Shown here: in pieces, positions 6,776-14,983 of the stretch
Layout: every line of letters starts with the position of its first letter
Position numbering within the stretch: the stretch's first letter is position 1
IMG/VR virus record: IMGVR_UViG_3300042896_001175
Span: 1 to 22,393 of that record
DNA length: 22,393 bases
Reading direction: 5' to 3' (one strand)
From: a virus
Made by a program: the position numbers and the translations under genes
Notes under the pieces: model-generated
Database searches by the model: none
The model's input: the letters and a program-made list of their open reading frames with translations, nothing else
Told to the model about the DNA's origin: nothing

Positions 6776-7945
6776 ATGGAAAAAATTTTAAAATCAAACA
6801 TACAAAGAAAAGTATGGTATGCTCCTAATAAGTTTGAGTCTTATGGAGAAGAAGAAATAAAAGCAGTTGAAGCTTGTCTACGTGATGGGTGGTTAGCAGG
6901 ATTTGGTCCTCGTTCAATTGAGTTTGAAAAGAAGATTGCTAAACGATTCGGTAAGAAGTATGGAGTATTTGTTAACTCAGGCTCTTCAGCTTGTTTATTA
7001 GCAATAGCCGCTTTAGGACTTAAAAAAGGATCAAAAATCATTACACCAGCATGTACGTTCTCAACAACATTAGCACCAATTATCCAATTAGGATATGAGC
7101 CAATATTCTGTGATGTAGAGTTGACATCATATGTTCCTTCGGTTCAAAGTATCTTAGATTTGATTACAGAAGACGTTAGAGCAATCATGGTTCCAAACCT
7201 CATTGGTAACAAACCAGACTGGGATTTATTAAAGAGTGAGTTAGTTCGTATTGGTCGTGAAGATATTATCGTAATTGAAGATTCAGCAGATACAATTACA
7301 TACACAGAGAATACTGATGTATCAACTACAAGTTTCTATGCTAGTCATATTATCACAGCAGGTGGTACTGGAGGTATGGTTATGTTTAATGATATTAAGC
7401 ATGTAGAACGAGCATTGCAGTATCGTGATTGGGGTCGTATGGGAGATAACTCAGAGATTATGGATGATCGTTTTAATCATATAGTAGATGGTATTCCTTA
7501 TGATCACAAATTCCTTTATGGAGTATTAGGATATAATATGAAGTGTAGTGAGATGAGTGCTGCTTTTGGTCTAGTTCAATTAGAGCGATTTGAAGACTAC
7601 AAACACAAACGTAGAACAAACTTTGAGCGCTACTTAGAAAACCTTAAAGATATCGAAGAATTAATCCTTCCCGATGATAGCGTTGAACCAAATTGGTTAG
7701 CTATTCCATTACAAACAGAAAGACGCTTAGAATTACTAACTTTCTTAGAAGAGAATAATATTCAAACTCGAGTTACCTTTGCAGGAAACGTAACACGTCA
7801 TCCTATATATAGAGAATATTTACAGGACTTTGAGAATGCAGATGCAATTATGAAGAATGGTTTTCTATTAGGAGCACATCATGGGATGACCGTTGAGGAT
7901 GTAGACTATGTATGTGATAAAATTAAAGAATTTTTTGCAAAGTAA
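6776..7945 (+). CDS. PLP-dependent sugar 3-dehydratase-like enzyme (RfbH/ColD type)
   Basis: A 389-residue fold-type I PLP enzyme of the DegT/DnrJ/StrS superfamily. NSGSSACLLAI (about 67-77) binds the phosphate and EDSADT (Asp169) contacts the pyridine nitrogen. Aminotransferases of this superfamily have FxxxK-x-x-T-x-G; here the segment is SFYASHIITAGGTGG, with His191 at the Lys position. Replacement of Lys by His is the hallmark of the 3-dehydratases ColD (colitose) and RfbH/AscC (3,6-dideoxyhexoses). The C-terminal half also follows RfbH (RDWGR, then PYDHKFLYGVLGYNMK, then TFAGN). The RfbH Cys-rich 2Fe-2S segment after RDWGR is replaced by MGDNSEIMDDRF, with no cysteine. It would act on an NDP-4-keto-6-deoxyhexose; Gmd, four genes downstream, could supply a GDP-linked one. 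The stop overlaps the next start (TAATG). Confidence 0.85.
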   Translation: MEKILKSNIQRKVWYAPNKFESYGEEEIKAVEACLRDGWLAGFGPRSIEFEKKIAKRFGKKYGVFVNSGSSACLLAIAALGLKKGSKIITPACTFSTTLAPIIQLGYEPIFCDVELTSYVPSVQSILDLITEDVRAIMVPNLIGNKPDWDLLKSELVRIGREDIIVIEDSADTITYTENTDVSTTSFYASHIITAGGTGGMVMFNDIKHVERALQYRDWGRMGDNSEIMDDRFNHIVDGIPYDHKFLYGVLGYNMKCSEMSAAFGLVQLERFEDYKHKRRTNFERYLENLKDIEELILPDDSVEPNWLAIPLQTERRLELLTFLEENNIQTRVTFAGNVTRHPIYREYLQDFENADAIMKNGFLLGAHHGMTVEDVDYVCDKIKEFFAK

Positions 7946-8355
7946 TGGAAAAAATATATAGCAAAGTTGATCCTAATAAATTACTACACGTAATTGTTCG
8001 AAAAGAAGATTTAACACCTGGAAGAGTTGAAGTAGTCCCTGAAGATCATTTTATACAATGTGCTCTACTTAACATGGAAAAAGGTAAAACCTTTAAACCA
8101 CACAAACACATATGGAAAGAGCGAACAAGAGATGTAATTGCTCAAGAGAGTTGGATTGTAATTCAAGGGAGCGTGAAATGTATCTTCTACGATACAGATG
8201 ACCAGATCATATCCACCCCAATTTTATATCCAGGGGATGCATCCTTTACTTTAGAGGGTGGTCACAACTACGAAATACAAGAAGACAATACTTTAGTTTA
8301 CGAATATAAGACCGGTCCTTATGAAGGTCAGGCTTTAGATAAAACATTCCTATAA
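7945..8355 (+). CDS. WbuC-like cupin protein
   Basis: A 136-residue single-domain cupin. The metal-site motif is KPHKHIW (His53, His55), then Glu68 in AQESW, an IQGSVKCIFYD strand and His107 in GGHNYEI. The C-terminal KTGPYEGQALDKTF strongly resembles the GPYxxxxDKxF ending of WbuC-family proteins found in O-antigen clusters, whose exact activity is unclear to me. It is unlike the FdtA/WxcM sugar isomerases, which have a different core motif. Its place between a PLP dehydratase and an acyltransferase suggests a role in modifying a nucleotide sugar or finishing a glycan. Both ends overlap neighbours by one base (TAATG), so coupled translation is likely. Confidence 0.75.
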   Translation: MEKIYSKVDPNKLLHVIVRKEDLTPGRVEVVPEDHFIQCALLNMEKGKTFKPHKHIWKERTRDVIAQESWIVIQGSVKCIFYDTDDQIISTPILYPGDASFTLEGGHNYEIQEDNTLVYEYKTGPYEGQALDKTFL

Positions 8356-8864
8356 TGAATGATGTATTCATACATGATGAAGCTGAATTTAAAAGGGGAA
8401 TTGAGTGTGAAGATCATGTAGCTATTGACAAAGGAGTTTATGCTACGGTTCTGTGTAAGATAGGATCATATACACATATTAGCCCATATGTTACCATTAT
8501 CGGAGGGTCTAAGGGTTATTTTGAGTGTAAGGGATTCAACAACATCATGGCTGGAGCTAGAATCATATGCGGCTCAGATAGGTTTGATGGTAGTGGTTTA
8601 TTTGGAGCCCTTATTCCGGATGAATTAAAAGGTAAACAAATTATTGAACCTGTAATAATGGAAGAATTCTCTAATATAGGCACAAACGCTATTGTTCTTC
8701 CGGGTTCTTGTTTACGAAAAGGTGTATTACTAACAGCAGGAAGTTTATTAATAGGTGATACTGAAGAATGGGGAATTTATCAAGGCAACCCAGCAGTGTT
8801 AATGAAAAAAATAGACGGTACTAAAATAATGGAAAATGCTAAAAAATTAGGTTATGAGTTTTAA
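8355..8864 (+). CDS. Left-handed beta-helix (hexapeptide) acyltransferase
   Basis: A 169-residue protein with repeated [LIV]-G-x-x-x-x imperfect hexapeptides. Examples are IGSYTHISPYVTIIGG (about 36-51), NNIMAGARIICGS (about 62-74), NIGTNAIVLPGSCLRKG and LLIGDTEEWGIYQGNPAVLMKK near the end. The YxGNPA ending is characteristic of sugar O- or N-acetyltransferases of the WbbJ/NeuD/FdtC type, which use acetyl-CoA and act as trimers. Given the aminotransferase-like gene directly downstream, N-acylation of an amino sugar is the simplest role; O-acetylation is equally compatible. Its last 11 bases overlap the next gene. Confidence 0.85.
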   Translation: MNDVFIHDEAEFKRGIECEDHVAIDKGVYATVLCKIGSYTHISPYVTIIGGSKGYFECKGFNNIMAGARIICGSDRFDGSGLFGALIPDELKGKQIIEPVIMEEFSNIGTNAIVLPGSCLRKGVLLTAGSLLIGDTEEWGIYQGNPAVLMKKIDGTKIMENAKKLGYEF

Positions 8865-9447
8865 TACAATAACAGAATTTGAAAATAAAATAGCTGAATT
8901 TTTCGGATCACCTTATGCTGTATCTATTGATTGCTGCACTCATGGAGTTGAACTATGTTTACGATACACACATGCTACTAAAATTATTGTTCCAAAACAT
9001 ACCTATTTATCTATTCCAATGTTAGCTAATAAATTAAAAATTGAATTAGAATGGAAGAATGAAAATTGGATAGATTATTATTATGTTACCGATAGTATAA
9101 TTGATGCCGCTGTACTTTGGAAACCAAATAGTTATATTCCTAAAACGTTTATGAATATTTCATTTCAATTTAGGAAACATTTGGCTTTAGGTAGAGGAGG
9201 TATTATATTAACAGATGATAAAAAAGCAGCAGAAATATTAAAGAAAATGTCATATGATGGTAGAGACCCAAATATATTATGGAGAGACCAAAATATTGAC
9301 ACAATGGGATACCATTATTATATGACCCCAGAAACCGCTCAATTAGGTTTAGATAAATTACCTAAAGCAATAGAAACACATCCAATACAATGGACAATAA
9401 ATGATTGGCCAGATTTAACACAAATGAAAATATTTAAACAGTTATAA
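8854..9447 (+). CDS. Miniature DegT/DnrJ-family sugar aminotransferase
   Basis: At 197 residues this is about half the usual 370-390 of the DegT/DnrJ/EryC1/StrS family, yet the key residues are present. FENKIAEFFGSPYAVSIDCC (about 9-28) matches the family N-terminus. IIDAA (Asp84) matches the pyridine-nitrogen Asp motif. SFQFRKHLALGRGG (about 103-116) contains the Schiff-base Lys108 and the glycine loop. YHYYMTPETAQLGLDKLPK matches the family segment after the active site. The loops between the PLP sites and the whole C-terminal small domain are missing or shortened. No frameshift is visible and the frame is intact from start to stop. It may be a real compact enzyme or a partner of the neighbouring dehydratase. 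With Gmd just downstream, a GDP-perosamine-like product is plausible but unproven. Confidence 0.75.
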   Translation: MSFNTITEFENKIAEFFGSPYAVSIDCCTHGVELCLRYTHATKIIVPKHTYLSIPMLANKLKIELEWKNENWIDYYYVTDSIIDAAVLWKPNSYIPKTFMNISFQFRKHLALGRGGIILTDDKKAAEILKKMSYDGRDPNILWRDQNIDTMGYHYYMTPETAQLGLDKLPKAIETHPIQWTINDWPDLTQMKIFKQL

Positions 9448-10418
9448 TGAAAAAAGCATTTATCACAGGAATTGGGGGGCAAGATGGTTCCTACTTAGCA
9501 GAATACTTAGTTGAACAAGGATATGAAGTTCATGGAATTATCCGAAGAAATTCAACCCCAGAACACCAACAAAGTAGAATTGAATCTTTAAGAGATAAAA
9601 TTAATGTGTATTATGGCGATCTCCTAGATCAATCCAGTATTGAGCATTTATTAGATAAAATACAACCAGACGAGATATATAACATTGCTGCACAAAGCCA
9701 CGTACGAATTAGTTATGATATTCCTCAATTTACAGCTCAAACAAATGCTGTTGGAGTATTAAACGTACTAGAAGCATATAGACGCTCATGTCCAAATGCT
9801 AAATTTTATCAAGCTAGTAGCTCAGAAATGTTTGGAAGTAGTGTTGATGAAGATGGATTTCAACGCGAAACAACTCCAATGAACCCAGTTTCACCATATG
9901 GCTGCACTAAGGTATTTGGATACAATATCGTGCGTAATTACCGCAATGCTTACAAGTTACATGCTTCAAATGGGATTTTATTTAACCACGAATCTCCTAG
10001 ACGTGGATCAAACTTTGTAACAAATAAAGTAGTTAAAAGTGCCGTTGAAATTAAATTAGGTATTTTAGATAAATTAGAGCTAGGAAATATGGATGCTTAC
10101 CGTGATTGGGGTCATTCGTATGATTACGTTAGAGCAATGTATTTAATTGTTCAACAAGATAAACCGGGTGATTGGGTTGTATCAACTGGAGAAACTCGTT
10201 CCGTAAGAGATATGTGTGAATATGTATTTAGTAAGTTAGGATTAGATTACAAGCAATATGTAGTGCAAAATGAGAAGTTTTTGCGTCCTGAAGAATTACC
10301 CTACCTTAAAGGAGATTCAACAAAAATCCGTACTGAGTTGGGGTGGACTCCAACATATACATTTGAAAGCATGATGGATGAAATGATTGAATATTGGATG
10401 AAAATTTTAAAAAAATGA
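9447..10418 (+). CDS. gmd: GDP-mannose 4,6-dehydratase
   Basis: Converts GDP-D-mannose to GDP-4-keto-6-deoxy-D-mannose, the branch point to fucose, perosamine, colitose and rhamnose. The 323-residue extended SDR shows the NADP-binding GIGGQDGSYL (about 8-17), IIRRNS (31-36), SSSEMFG (124-130), the catalytic Tyr151-x3-Lys155 in SPYGCTK, and NHESPRRGSNFVT, which is highly specific for Gmd. DAYRDWGHSYDYV and FLRPEELPYLKGD also match the family. It is slightly short at the C-terminus compared with bacterial Gmd (about 340-370). The stop overlaps the next start as ATGA. A fucosyltransferase-like gene follows, but an obvious GDP-fucose synthase does not. Confidence 0.95.
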   Translation: MKKAFITGIGGQDGSYLAEYLVEQGYEVHGIIRRNSTPEHQQSRIESLRDKINVYYGDLLDQSSIEHLLDKIQPDEIYNIAAQSHVRISYDIPQFTAQTNAVGVLNVLEAYRRSCPNAKFYQASSSEMFGSSVDEDGFQRETTPMNPVSPYGCTKVFGYNIVRNYRNAYKLHASNGILFNHESPRRGSNFVTNKVVKSAVEIKLGILDKLELGNMDAYRDWGHSYDYVRAMYLIVQQDKPGDWVVSTGETRSVRDMCEYVFSKLGLDYKQYVVQNEKFLRPEELPYLKGDSTKIRTELGWTPTYTFESMMDEMIEYWMKILKK

Positions 10419-11281
10419 ATTATATTACACTAGCAGAAATGGGATCCTCAGGGGGTCTTTGCTCTCAACTCCAAATTTATTCAGGTTTAATGGCTGTAGC
10501 TAAAGCAAATAATAAAAAGGTTGTATTTTCTAAAGAAATGTTAAGTCATGGAGTAGGGATTAGAGTATTTGATTTATTAGATTTACCTTATGAACTTAAA
10601 CCTCTTGAATTTTTTAATAATTTTCAAATAAAATATATTAATTTTCATACAACTAGATATGATGAAACATTATTTAATTTAGATGATAATATTAATTATA
10701 ATTTAGCTGGAAGATTTGATTTATACACTTATTGGTATGATGATATCGGATATGAAATATCTCAATGGAACTATCAACCTTCCCTACAAACTCTAGCTGA
10801 ATCTAGAATATCTGAAATTAAAACACATTTTGGAAATGATAATCCTATTGTAAGTATTCATATTCGAAGAGGAGATTATTTATTACCCCATCATTCATTT
10901 TGTGAATTAGATGCTGATTATTATACTCAAGCAATAGTAGATCATTTTCTGCCTGTAGAAGATTATAATTTCCTTGTTTTTTCAAATGATATTTCATATG
11001 CTAAAGAATTATTTGAAGGAGACAATATTCACTTTATTGACCCTATAGGAGGAGAAAAAATATGCTCTGATTCAGAAAAAGAAGATTTAGCATTAATGAG
11101 CTTATGTGATCATCATATTACAGCAAATAGTTCGTATTCATGGTGGGGGGCATATCTTTGTAAAAATAAGAATAAAAAAATAATTTGTCCAACTAACTGG
11201 TTAAAATCAAACCATCAATCATCATGGATTAATGGAAATTATTATCCACCTACTTGGATTAACATAGATAATGAATGTTAA
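10415..11281 (+). CDS. GT11-family (alpha-1,2-fucosyltransferase-like) glycosyltransferase
   Basis: A 288-residue enzyme with the GT11 signatures. SIHIRRGDY (about 147-155) is the GDP-fucose binding motif. DLALMSLCDHHITANSSYSW (about 224-243) followed by WGAYL is the second conserved block. The N-terminal family motif GGLGNQLFQ appears as GGLCSQLQIY, a divergent form. I chose the start at 10415, which overlaps the gmd stop as ATGA; the in-frame ATG at 10394 lies inside the end of gmd. Family members use GDP-L-fucose, and Gmd upstream makes its precursor. A related GDP-6-deoxyhexose from this cluster could be the actual donor. Confidence 0.85.
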   Translation: MNYITLAEMGSSGGLCSQLQIYSGLMAVAKANNKKVVFSKEMLSHGVGIRVFDLLDLPYELKPLEFFNNFQIKYINFHTTRYDETLFNLDDNINYNLAGRFDLYTYWYDDIGYEISQWNYQPSLQTLAESRISEIKTHFGNDNPIVSIHIRRGDYLLPHHSFCELDADYYTQAIVDHFLPVEDYNFLVFSNDISYAKELFEGDNIHFIDPIGGEKICSDSEKEDLALMSLCDHHITANSSYSWWGAYLCKNKNKKIICPTNWLKSNHQSSWINGNYYPPTWINIDNEC

Positions 11282-11302
11282 AAATAAATAATATATTTTA
11301 AA

Positions 11303-12271
11303 ATGGAAAAAATAGTTATAGCAAATGTAATGAGATCAAAAAACAAACAATCGTTTTTTGCTTTACATCAAATAAATAAAAAAATTAAAGATTATAATCC
11401 TTTAATTGATGTTGAATTTAACATTATTTGGGACAATAATATTGAAGATCCAACTCCCGAAGAAAAAAAATGGATTGATCTAATAGATTCTAGCTTTAAT
11501 GTAGTTTCATATGATAAACAATTTTTTGTAGACTATTGTATTAAAACATATGGAATGGATATAGAAAAAGTTAATACTGATTTTAACAATTTCTTTGCTA
11601 TTTATGTTATTTTATTATTCCATTATTTAAGACGAGCTAAACTTTATGACTATTGTTTAAGATATGATGATGATATTTTAATCAATTATGATTTTGTTGA
11701 TGTAATTGAACTCATGCTCAATAAAACATCTATTCTAATTTCAGAACCATTTAATTCTAATTGCGATAAAGTTTTACTTCAGAAAATAATTAATGTTTAT
11801 GGGCAAGAAGCAATTGATCTTTACCAATCTCGTAATCCACAAATGTTAGGATTCAACAGTGGATTCCAAGGTATTGATTTATCAATATATGATGATTTTT
11901 TATCACCAGATAGATTTGAATTAATGCTTAGCCTATTTGAATTTAAATCAGTATTTGATGAAAATGGAGAAGAAATATGGGGACCTGAAAGATTTGTTAT
12001 AGACACTCAAGAACAATCATATGCTTCATCAATGAACTTGCTTAAAGCAAAAAACATTCATATATTAAACCCAGAAGAGTATTATGTAGCACCAAATTTT
12101 GGATCTCACCCTCATTTTGGTACATTAGATTCTGAAGATGAATTGAATGGATGGGGATGTTGTTTAAATTCTAAAATATCCCACTTTATAGGTCATACTC
12201 AAGGTAGAGGAAAACCTAAAGTATTTTTAGATAAAATGGATGAATATTTAAAAGAAAATAATTTTTTATAA
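11303..12271 (+). CDS. Putative GT-A-fold glycosyltransferase
   Basis: A 322-residue protein not placed with certainty in one family. A GT-A pattern is visible: an N-terminal strand (KIVIANVMRS), a long helical part, then CLRYDDDILI (Asp122-124) as a DxD-type metal site, and GFNSGFQGID (about 184-193), which resembles the N-x-G-x-x-x-x-D acceptor-side motif of GT8-like enzymes. The C-terminal part ends with ISHFIGHTQGRGKP, where a late His may bind metal. It follows the GT11 gene after 21 AT-rich bases and precedes the 4,6-dehydratase gene by one base. It is probably one of the transferases building the same glycan. A nucleotidyltransferase is less likely because no such signature is present. 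Confidence 0.55.
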   Translation: MEKIVIANVMRSKNKQSFFALHQINKKIKDYNPLIDVEFNIIWDNNIEDPTPEEKKWIDLIDSSFNVVSYDKQFFVDYCIKTYGMDIEKVNTDFNNFFAIYVILLFHYLRRAKLYDYCLRYDDDILINYDFVDVIELMLNKTSILISEPFNSNCDKVLLQKIINVYGQEAIDLYQSRNPQMLGFNSGFQGIDLSIYDDFLSPDRFELMLSLFEFKSVFDENGEEIWGPERFVIDTQEQSYASSMNLLKAKNIHILNPEEYYVAPNFGSHPHFGTLDSEDELNGWGCCLNSKISHFIGHTQGRGKPKVFLDKMDEYLKENNFL

Positions 12272-12272
12272 A

Positions 12273-13241
12273 ATGACAAAAGTAGTATACGTAACAGGTT
12301 GTTTAGGATTTATAGGATCCTATATAACAAGAAAATGTTTAGATAAAGGATGGTATGTGAAAGGAGTTGATAAAATGACTTATGCCGCCAACAAATATTT
12401 ACTAACTGAATTTAAAAAATACCCAAACTTTTCATTTGTTCATTGTGATATTAATGAATTAAAGTTTTTATATGATTGTGATTTTGTAATTAATACAGCA
12501 GCAGAAACACACGTTGGTAATTCAATTGCTAGCAGCACTGAATTTGTTAAATCAAATATTGATGGTGTTCATAATTTACTTGAATTAATCAAAAACCATA
12601 GAGGAGAAAATACTCAAAAACCAATCTTACTTCATTTTAGTACAGATGAAGTATATGGAGATATAGAATCTGGAGCCCATGATGAAGAACATTTACTAAA
12701 ACCATCAAATCCATACTCAGCAACAAAAGCAGCAGCAGATATGTTAGTTATGGCTTGGGGTAGAACCCATAATATACCTTATATGATTATTCGTCCAACA
12801 AATAATTATGGTATTGGACAATATGTAGAAAAATTAATCCCTAAAGCTGTAAAATTATTAAATTTAGGTCGTAAAATTCCACTCCACAATGGTGGTTCAC
12901 CATATAGAAATTGGTTACATGCATCAGACACAGCAGAAGCTGTAATCACATTAGTGGAAAATGGTAAAATAGGAGAAATTTATAATGTAGCAGGTGGTTT
13001 TGAACAACAAAATATAGAAACCGTAAAATCTATTATTACTGAATTTAATCAAGTTAAAAATTGGGAAGATTTTCATGATATAGAACATTATGTTGATTTT
13101 TCTTGTGATAGAAAAGGACAAGATGTTCGTTATGCTTTAGATGATTCTAAAATAAGAAATTTAGGTTGGGAACCAAAAAGCGTGTTTACTGAAGAAATCC
13201 CTCGTATAGTTAACCATTACAAAAATAAATTTATATGGTAA
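12273..13241 (+). CDS. NDP-glucose 4,6-dehydratase (RmlB-like SDR)
   Basis: Converts an NDP-glucose, usually dTDP-glucose, to the 4-keto-6-deoxy sugar. In the 322-residue sequence TGCLGFIGS (about 8-16) binds NAD. VDKMTYAAN (about 32-40) is the RmlB-type D-x-x-TYA motif. AAETHVGNSI, FSTDEVYGDI (Thr124-Asp125-Glu126 catalytic) and NPYSATKAAAD (Tyr148/Lys152) follow. RPTNNYGIGQYVEKLIP and DRKGQDVRYALD are also RmlB features. CDP-glucose dehydratases of the RfbG/DdhB type are an alternative, which matters because the YerE-like gene next door would act on a CDP-sugar in the known yersiniose pathway. Its last 7 bases overlap the TPP enzyme gene, so the two are coupled. Confidence 0.85.
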   Translation: MTKVVYVTGCLGFIGSYITRKCLDKGWYVKGVDKMTYAANKYLLTEFKKYPNFSFVHCDINELKFLYDCDFVINTAAETHVGNSIASSTEFVKSNIDGVHNLLELIKNHRGENTQKPILLHFSTDEVYGDIESGAHDEEHLLKPSNPYSATKAAADMLVMAWGRTHNIPYMIIRPTNNYGIGQYVEKLIPKAVKLLNLGRKIPLHNGGSPYRNWLHASDTAEAVITLVENGKIGEIYNVAGGFEQQNIETVKSIITEFNQVKNWEDFHDIEHYVDFSCDRKGQDVRYALDDSKIRNLGWEPKSVFTEEIPRIVNHYKNKFIW

Positions 13242-14983
13242 AAATTAGTGACGTAATAGCAGATTATTTATTAAAAAATAATATTGATATTGTATTTGGA
13301 ATTATAGGATCTGCAAACTCCCACATTTTCGATTCACTAAATAAACACCCAAACATTAAATTAATTTCAGTTCACCATGAACAAGTAGCTATAATGGCTA
13401 TGGGAGCTTATTATCGCTCAACTGGAAAAATAGCAGCATCATTAGTTACTGCTGGTGGTGGTGCCTCAAATTCATTTACAGGCATTTTATCTAATTGGGC
13501 AGATTCAATCCCCGGACTAATTATTTCAGGACAAGAACAATCATATTACATTGACCAATATTCAGATATGAGAATGTATGGTATTCAAGGATATGATTCA
13601 GTAGACACGTTTTCAAAACACACTAAAATGTCTGTTCGAATCACCAAGGAAAATGTATATAAAGTGTTCAATGATGCTTTCCGAACAACTCAAATCAATA
13701 GACCCGGCCCTGTATTTTTAGAGGTACCATTTGATGTTCAAGGACAGATGATTGAGGAACAACCTATTATTCCTTATAAAAAATCAAGTAATTCAATGTT
13801 AAGTTCAAAAACATTAGACTTGATAGATTTACTTAACCAAAGTAAAAAACCAGTTGTAATTGGAGGACATGGTGTTAAATTATCCCAATCAGAAAAATTA
13901 TTTAAACAATTTATTGAACAACATAATCTACCTACAATACTAACTTGGTCAGCAGTAGATTTACTTGAAGAAACCCACCCCAACAACTATGGCCGCTCAG
14001 GTGTTCAAGGACAACGCTCAGCTAATTTTATTGTTCAAAATTGTGATTTATTGATTGTAATGGGAAGTAGATTATCTTTATTACAAACAGGATATTCTAG
14101 AACAGATTTTGCTCCACATGCAAAAATAGTTCATATTGATATTGATCCAACCGAAACAAATAAATTTGACGGGTTAACAATTAATGAAGATATTGGAAAT
14201 ATATTATATGATTTAGTTTTACTTGATTCAATTAAATTAGATACTACTGAATGGAAATTATATTGTGATAATATTCGAAATGAATACCCTCGAGTAATGC
14301 CTGAACATTTAGCTGATCCTACTAATTCATATACATTTATGGATTGGTTTTCAAATAAGGTACCCGACAATTATACTATTGTTACAGATATGGGAACAGC
14401 ATTATTAAGCGGGTTCTATGGTTTTAATATTAAATCAAACCAAAAAATGTTTACTTCACTTGGTTTAGGTGAAATGGGATATGGTATAGCAGCAGCAGTA
14501 GGAGCAGGATTTGGCCACAACCCCGTAATGTGTTTAAATTGTGATGGGGGTATGATGATGAATTTACAAGAATTACAAACTATTAAAACACATAACTTAC
14601 CTGTTAAAATAGTAATATTCAATAATGATGGTTATTTAATGATTAAACATACTCAAAATATGTTATTTGGAGGAACCAAAACATGTGTTGATAAAAAAAC
14701 AGGAGTTACACTCCCAGATTATAAAAAAGTAGCAAAAGCATTTGAATACGAATATTATACTATAGATCAAGTAGATAAATTTTTATCATCCCCAAATCAA
14801 GGTATTTTAGAAGTATTTATGGATCCAAATCAAGAATTTATACCTAAAGTAAAAGGTATTAAAAATAAAGATAATACAATTCAAGCAGGTCTTTTGGAAG
14901 AAATGTCTCCTTTATTACCTTTAGAAAAAATTGAAAATATAATGATTAAAGTACACGAACGAAGTAAAACAGTATCACGATGA
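13235..14983 (+). CDS. Thiamine-diphosphate enzyme, acetolactate-synthase/YerE-like
   Basis: A 582-residue ThDP enzyme with the full pyruvate-oxidase/acetohydroxyacid-synthase layout. The N-terminal Pyr domain has the catalytic Glu49 (VHHEQVAIMAMGAYYRSTGK). The middle domain holds RPGPVFLEVPFD and HIDIDPTE. The C-terminal PP domain has a CDGG(437-439)...FNN(462-464) ThDP/Mg motif, where Cys436 replaces the first Gly of the usual GDG. A biosynthetic acetolactate synthase would be odd here, since no ilv genes accompany it. In sugar clusters related enzymes such as YerE carry a two-carbon unit from pyruvate to a 4-keto sugar, producing a branched sugar. The dehydratase upstream and the acetaldehyde dehydrogenase/aldolase pair downstream fit a branched-sugar role. 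FAD dependence cannot be told from sequence. Confidence 0.85.
   Translation: MVKISDVIADYLLKNNIDIVFGIIGSANSHIFDSLNKHPNIKLISVHHEQVAIMAMGAYYRSTGKIAASLVTAGGGASNSFTGILSNWADSIPGLIISGQEQSYYIDQYSDMRMYGIQGYDSVDTFSKHTKMSVRITKENVYKVFNDAFRTTQINRPGPVFLEVPFDVQGQMIEEQPIIPYKKSSNSMLSSKTLDLIDLLNQSKKPVVIGGHGVKLSQSEKLFKQFIEQHNLPTILTWSAVDLLEETHPNNYGRSGVQGQRSANFIVQNCDLLIVMGSRLSLLQTGYSRTDFAPHAKIVHIDIDPTETNKFDGLTINEDIGNILYDLVLLDSIKLDTTEWKLYCDNIRNEYPRVMPEHLADPTNSYTFMDWFSNKVPDNYTIVTDMGTALLSGFYGFNIKSNQKMFTSLGLGEMGYGIAAAVGAGFGHNPVMCLNCDGGMMMNLQELQTIKTHNLPVKIVIFNNDGYLMIKHTQNMLFGGTKTCVDKKTGVTLPDYKKVAKAFEYEYYTIDQVDKFLSSPNQGILEVFMDPNQEFIPKVKGIKNKDNTIQAGLLEEMSPLLPLEKIENIMIKVHERSKTVSR

Noticed and set aside
10394-10414. Earlier ATG for the GT11 gene
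   Set aside because: It is within the end of gmd. The ATG at 10415 gives the ATGA overlap common in this cluster and a normal GT11 N-terminus.
11283-11290. T4-like late promoter (AATAAATA) before the GT-A-like gene
   Set aside because: The match to an ATAAATA core is present, but such strings are expected often in AT-rich DNA, and no other start in the window shows the same element at a fixed distance.
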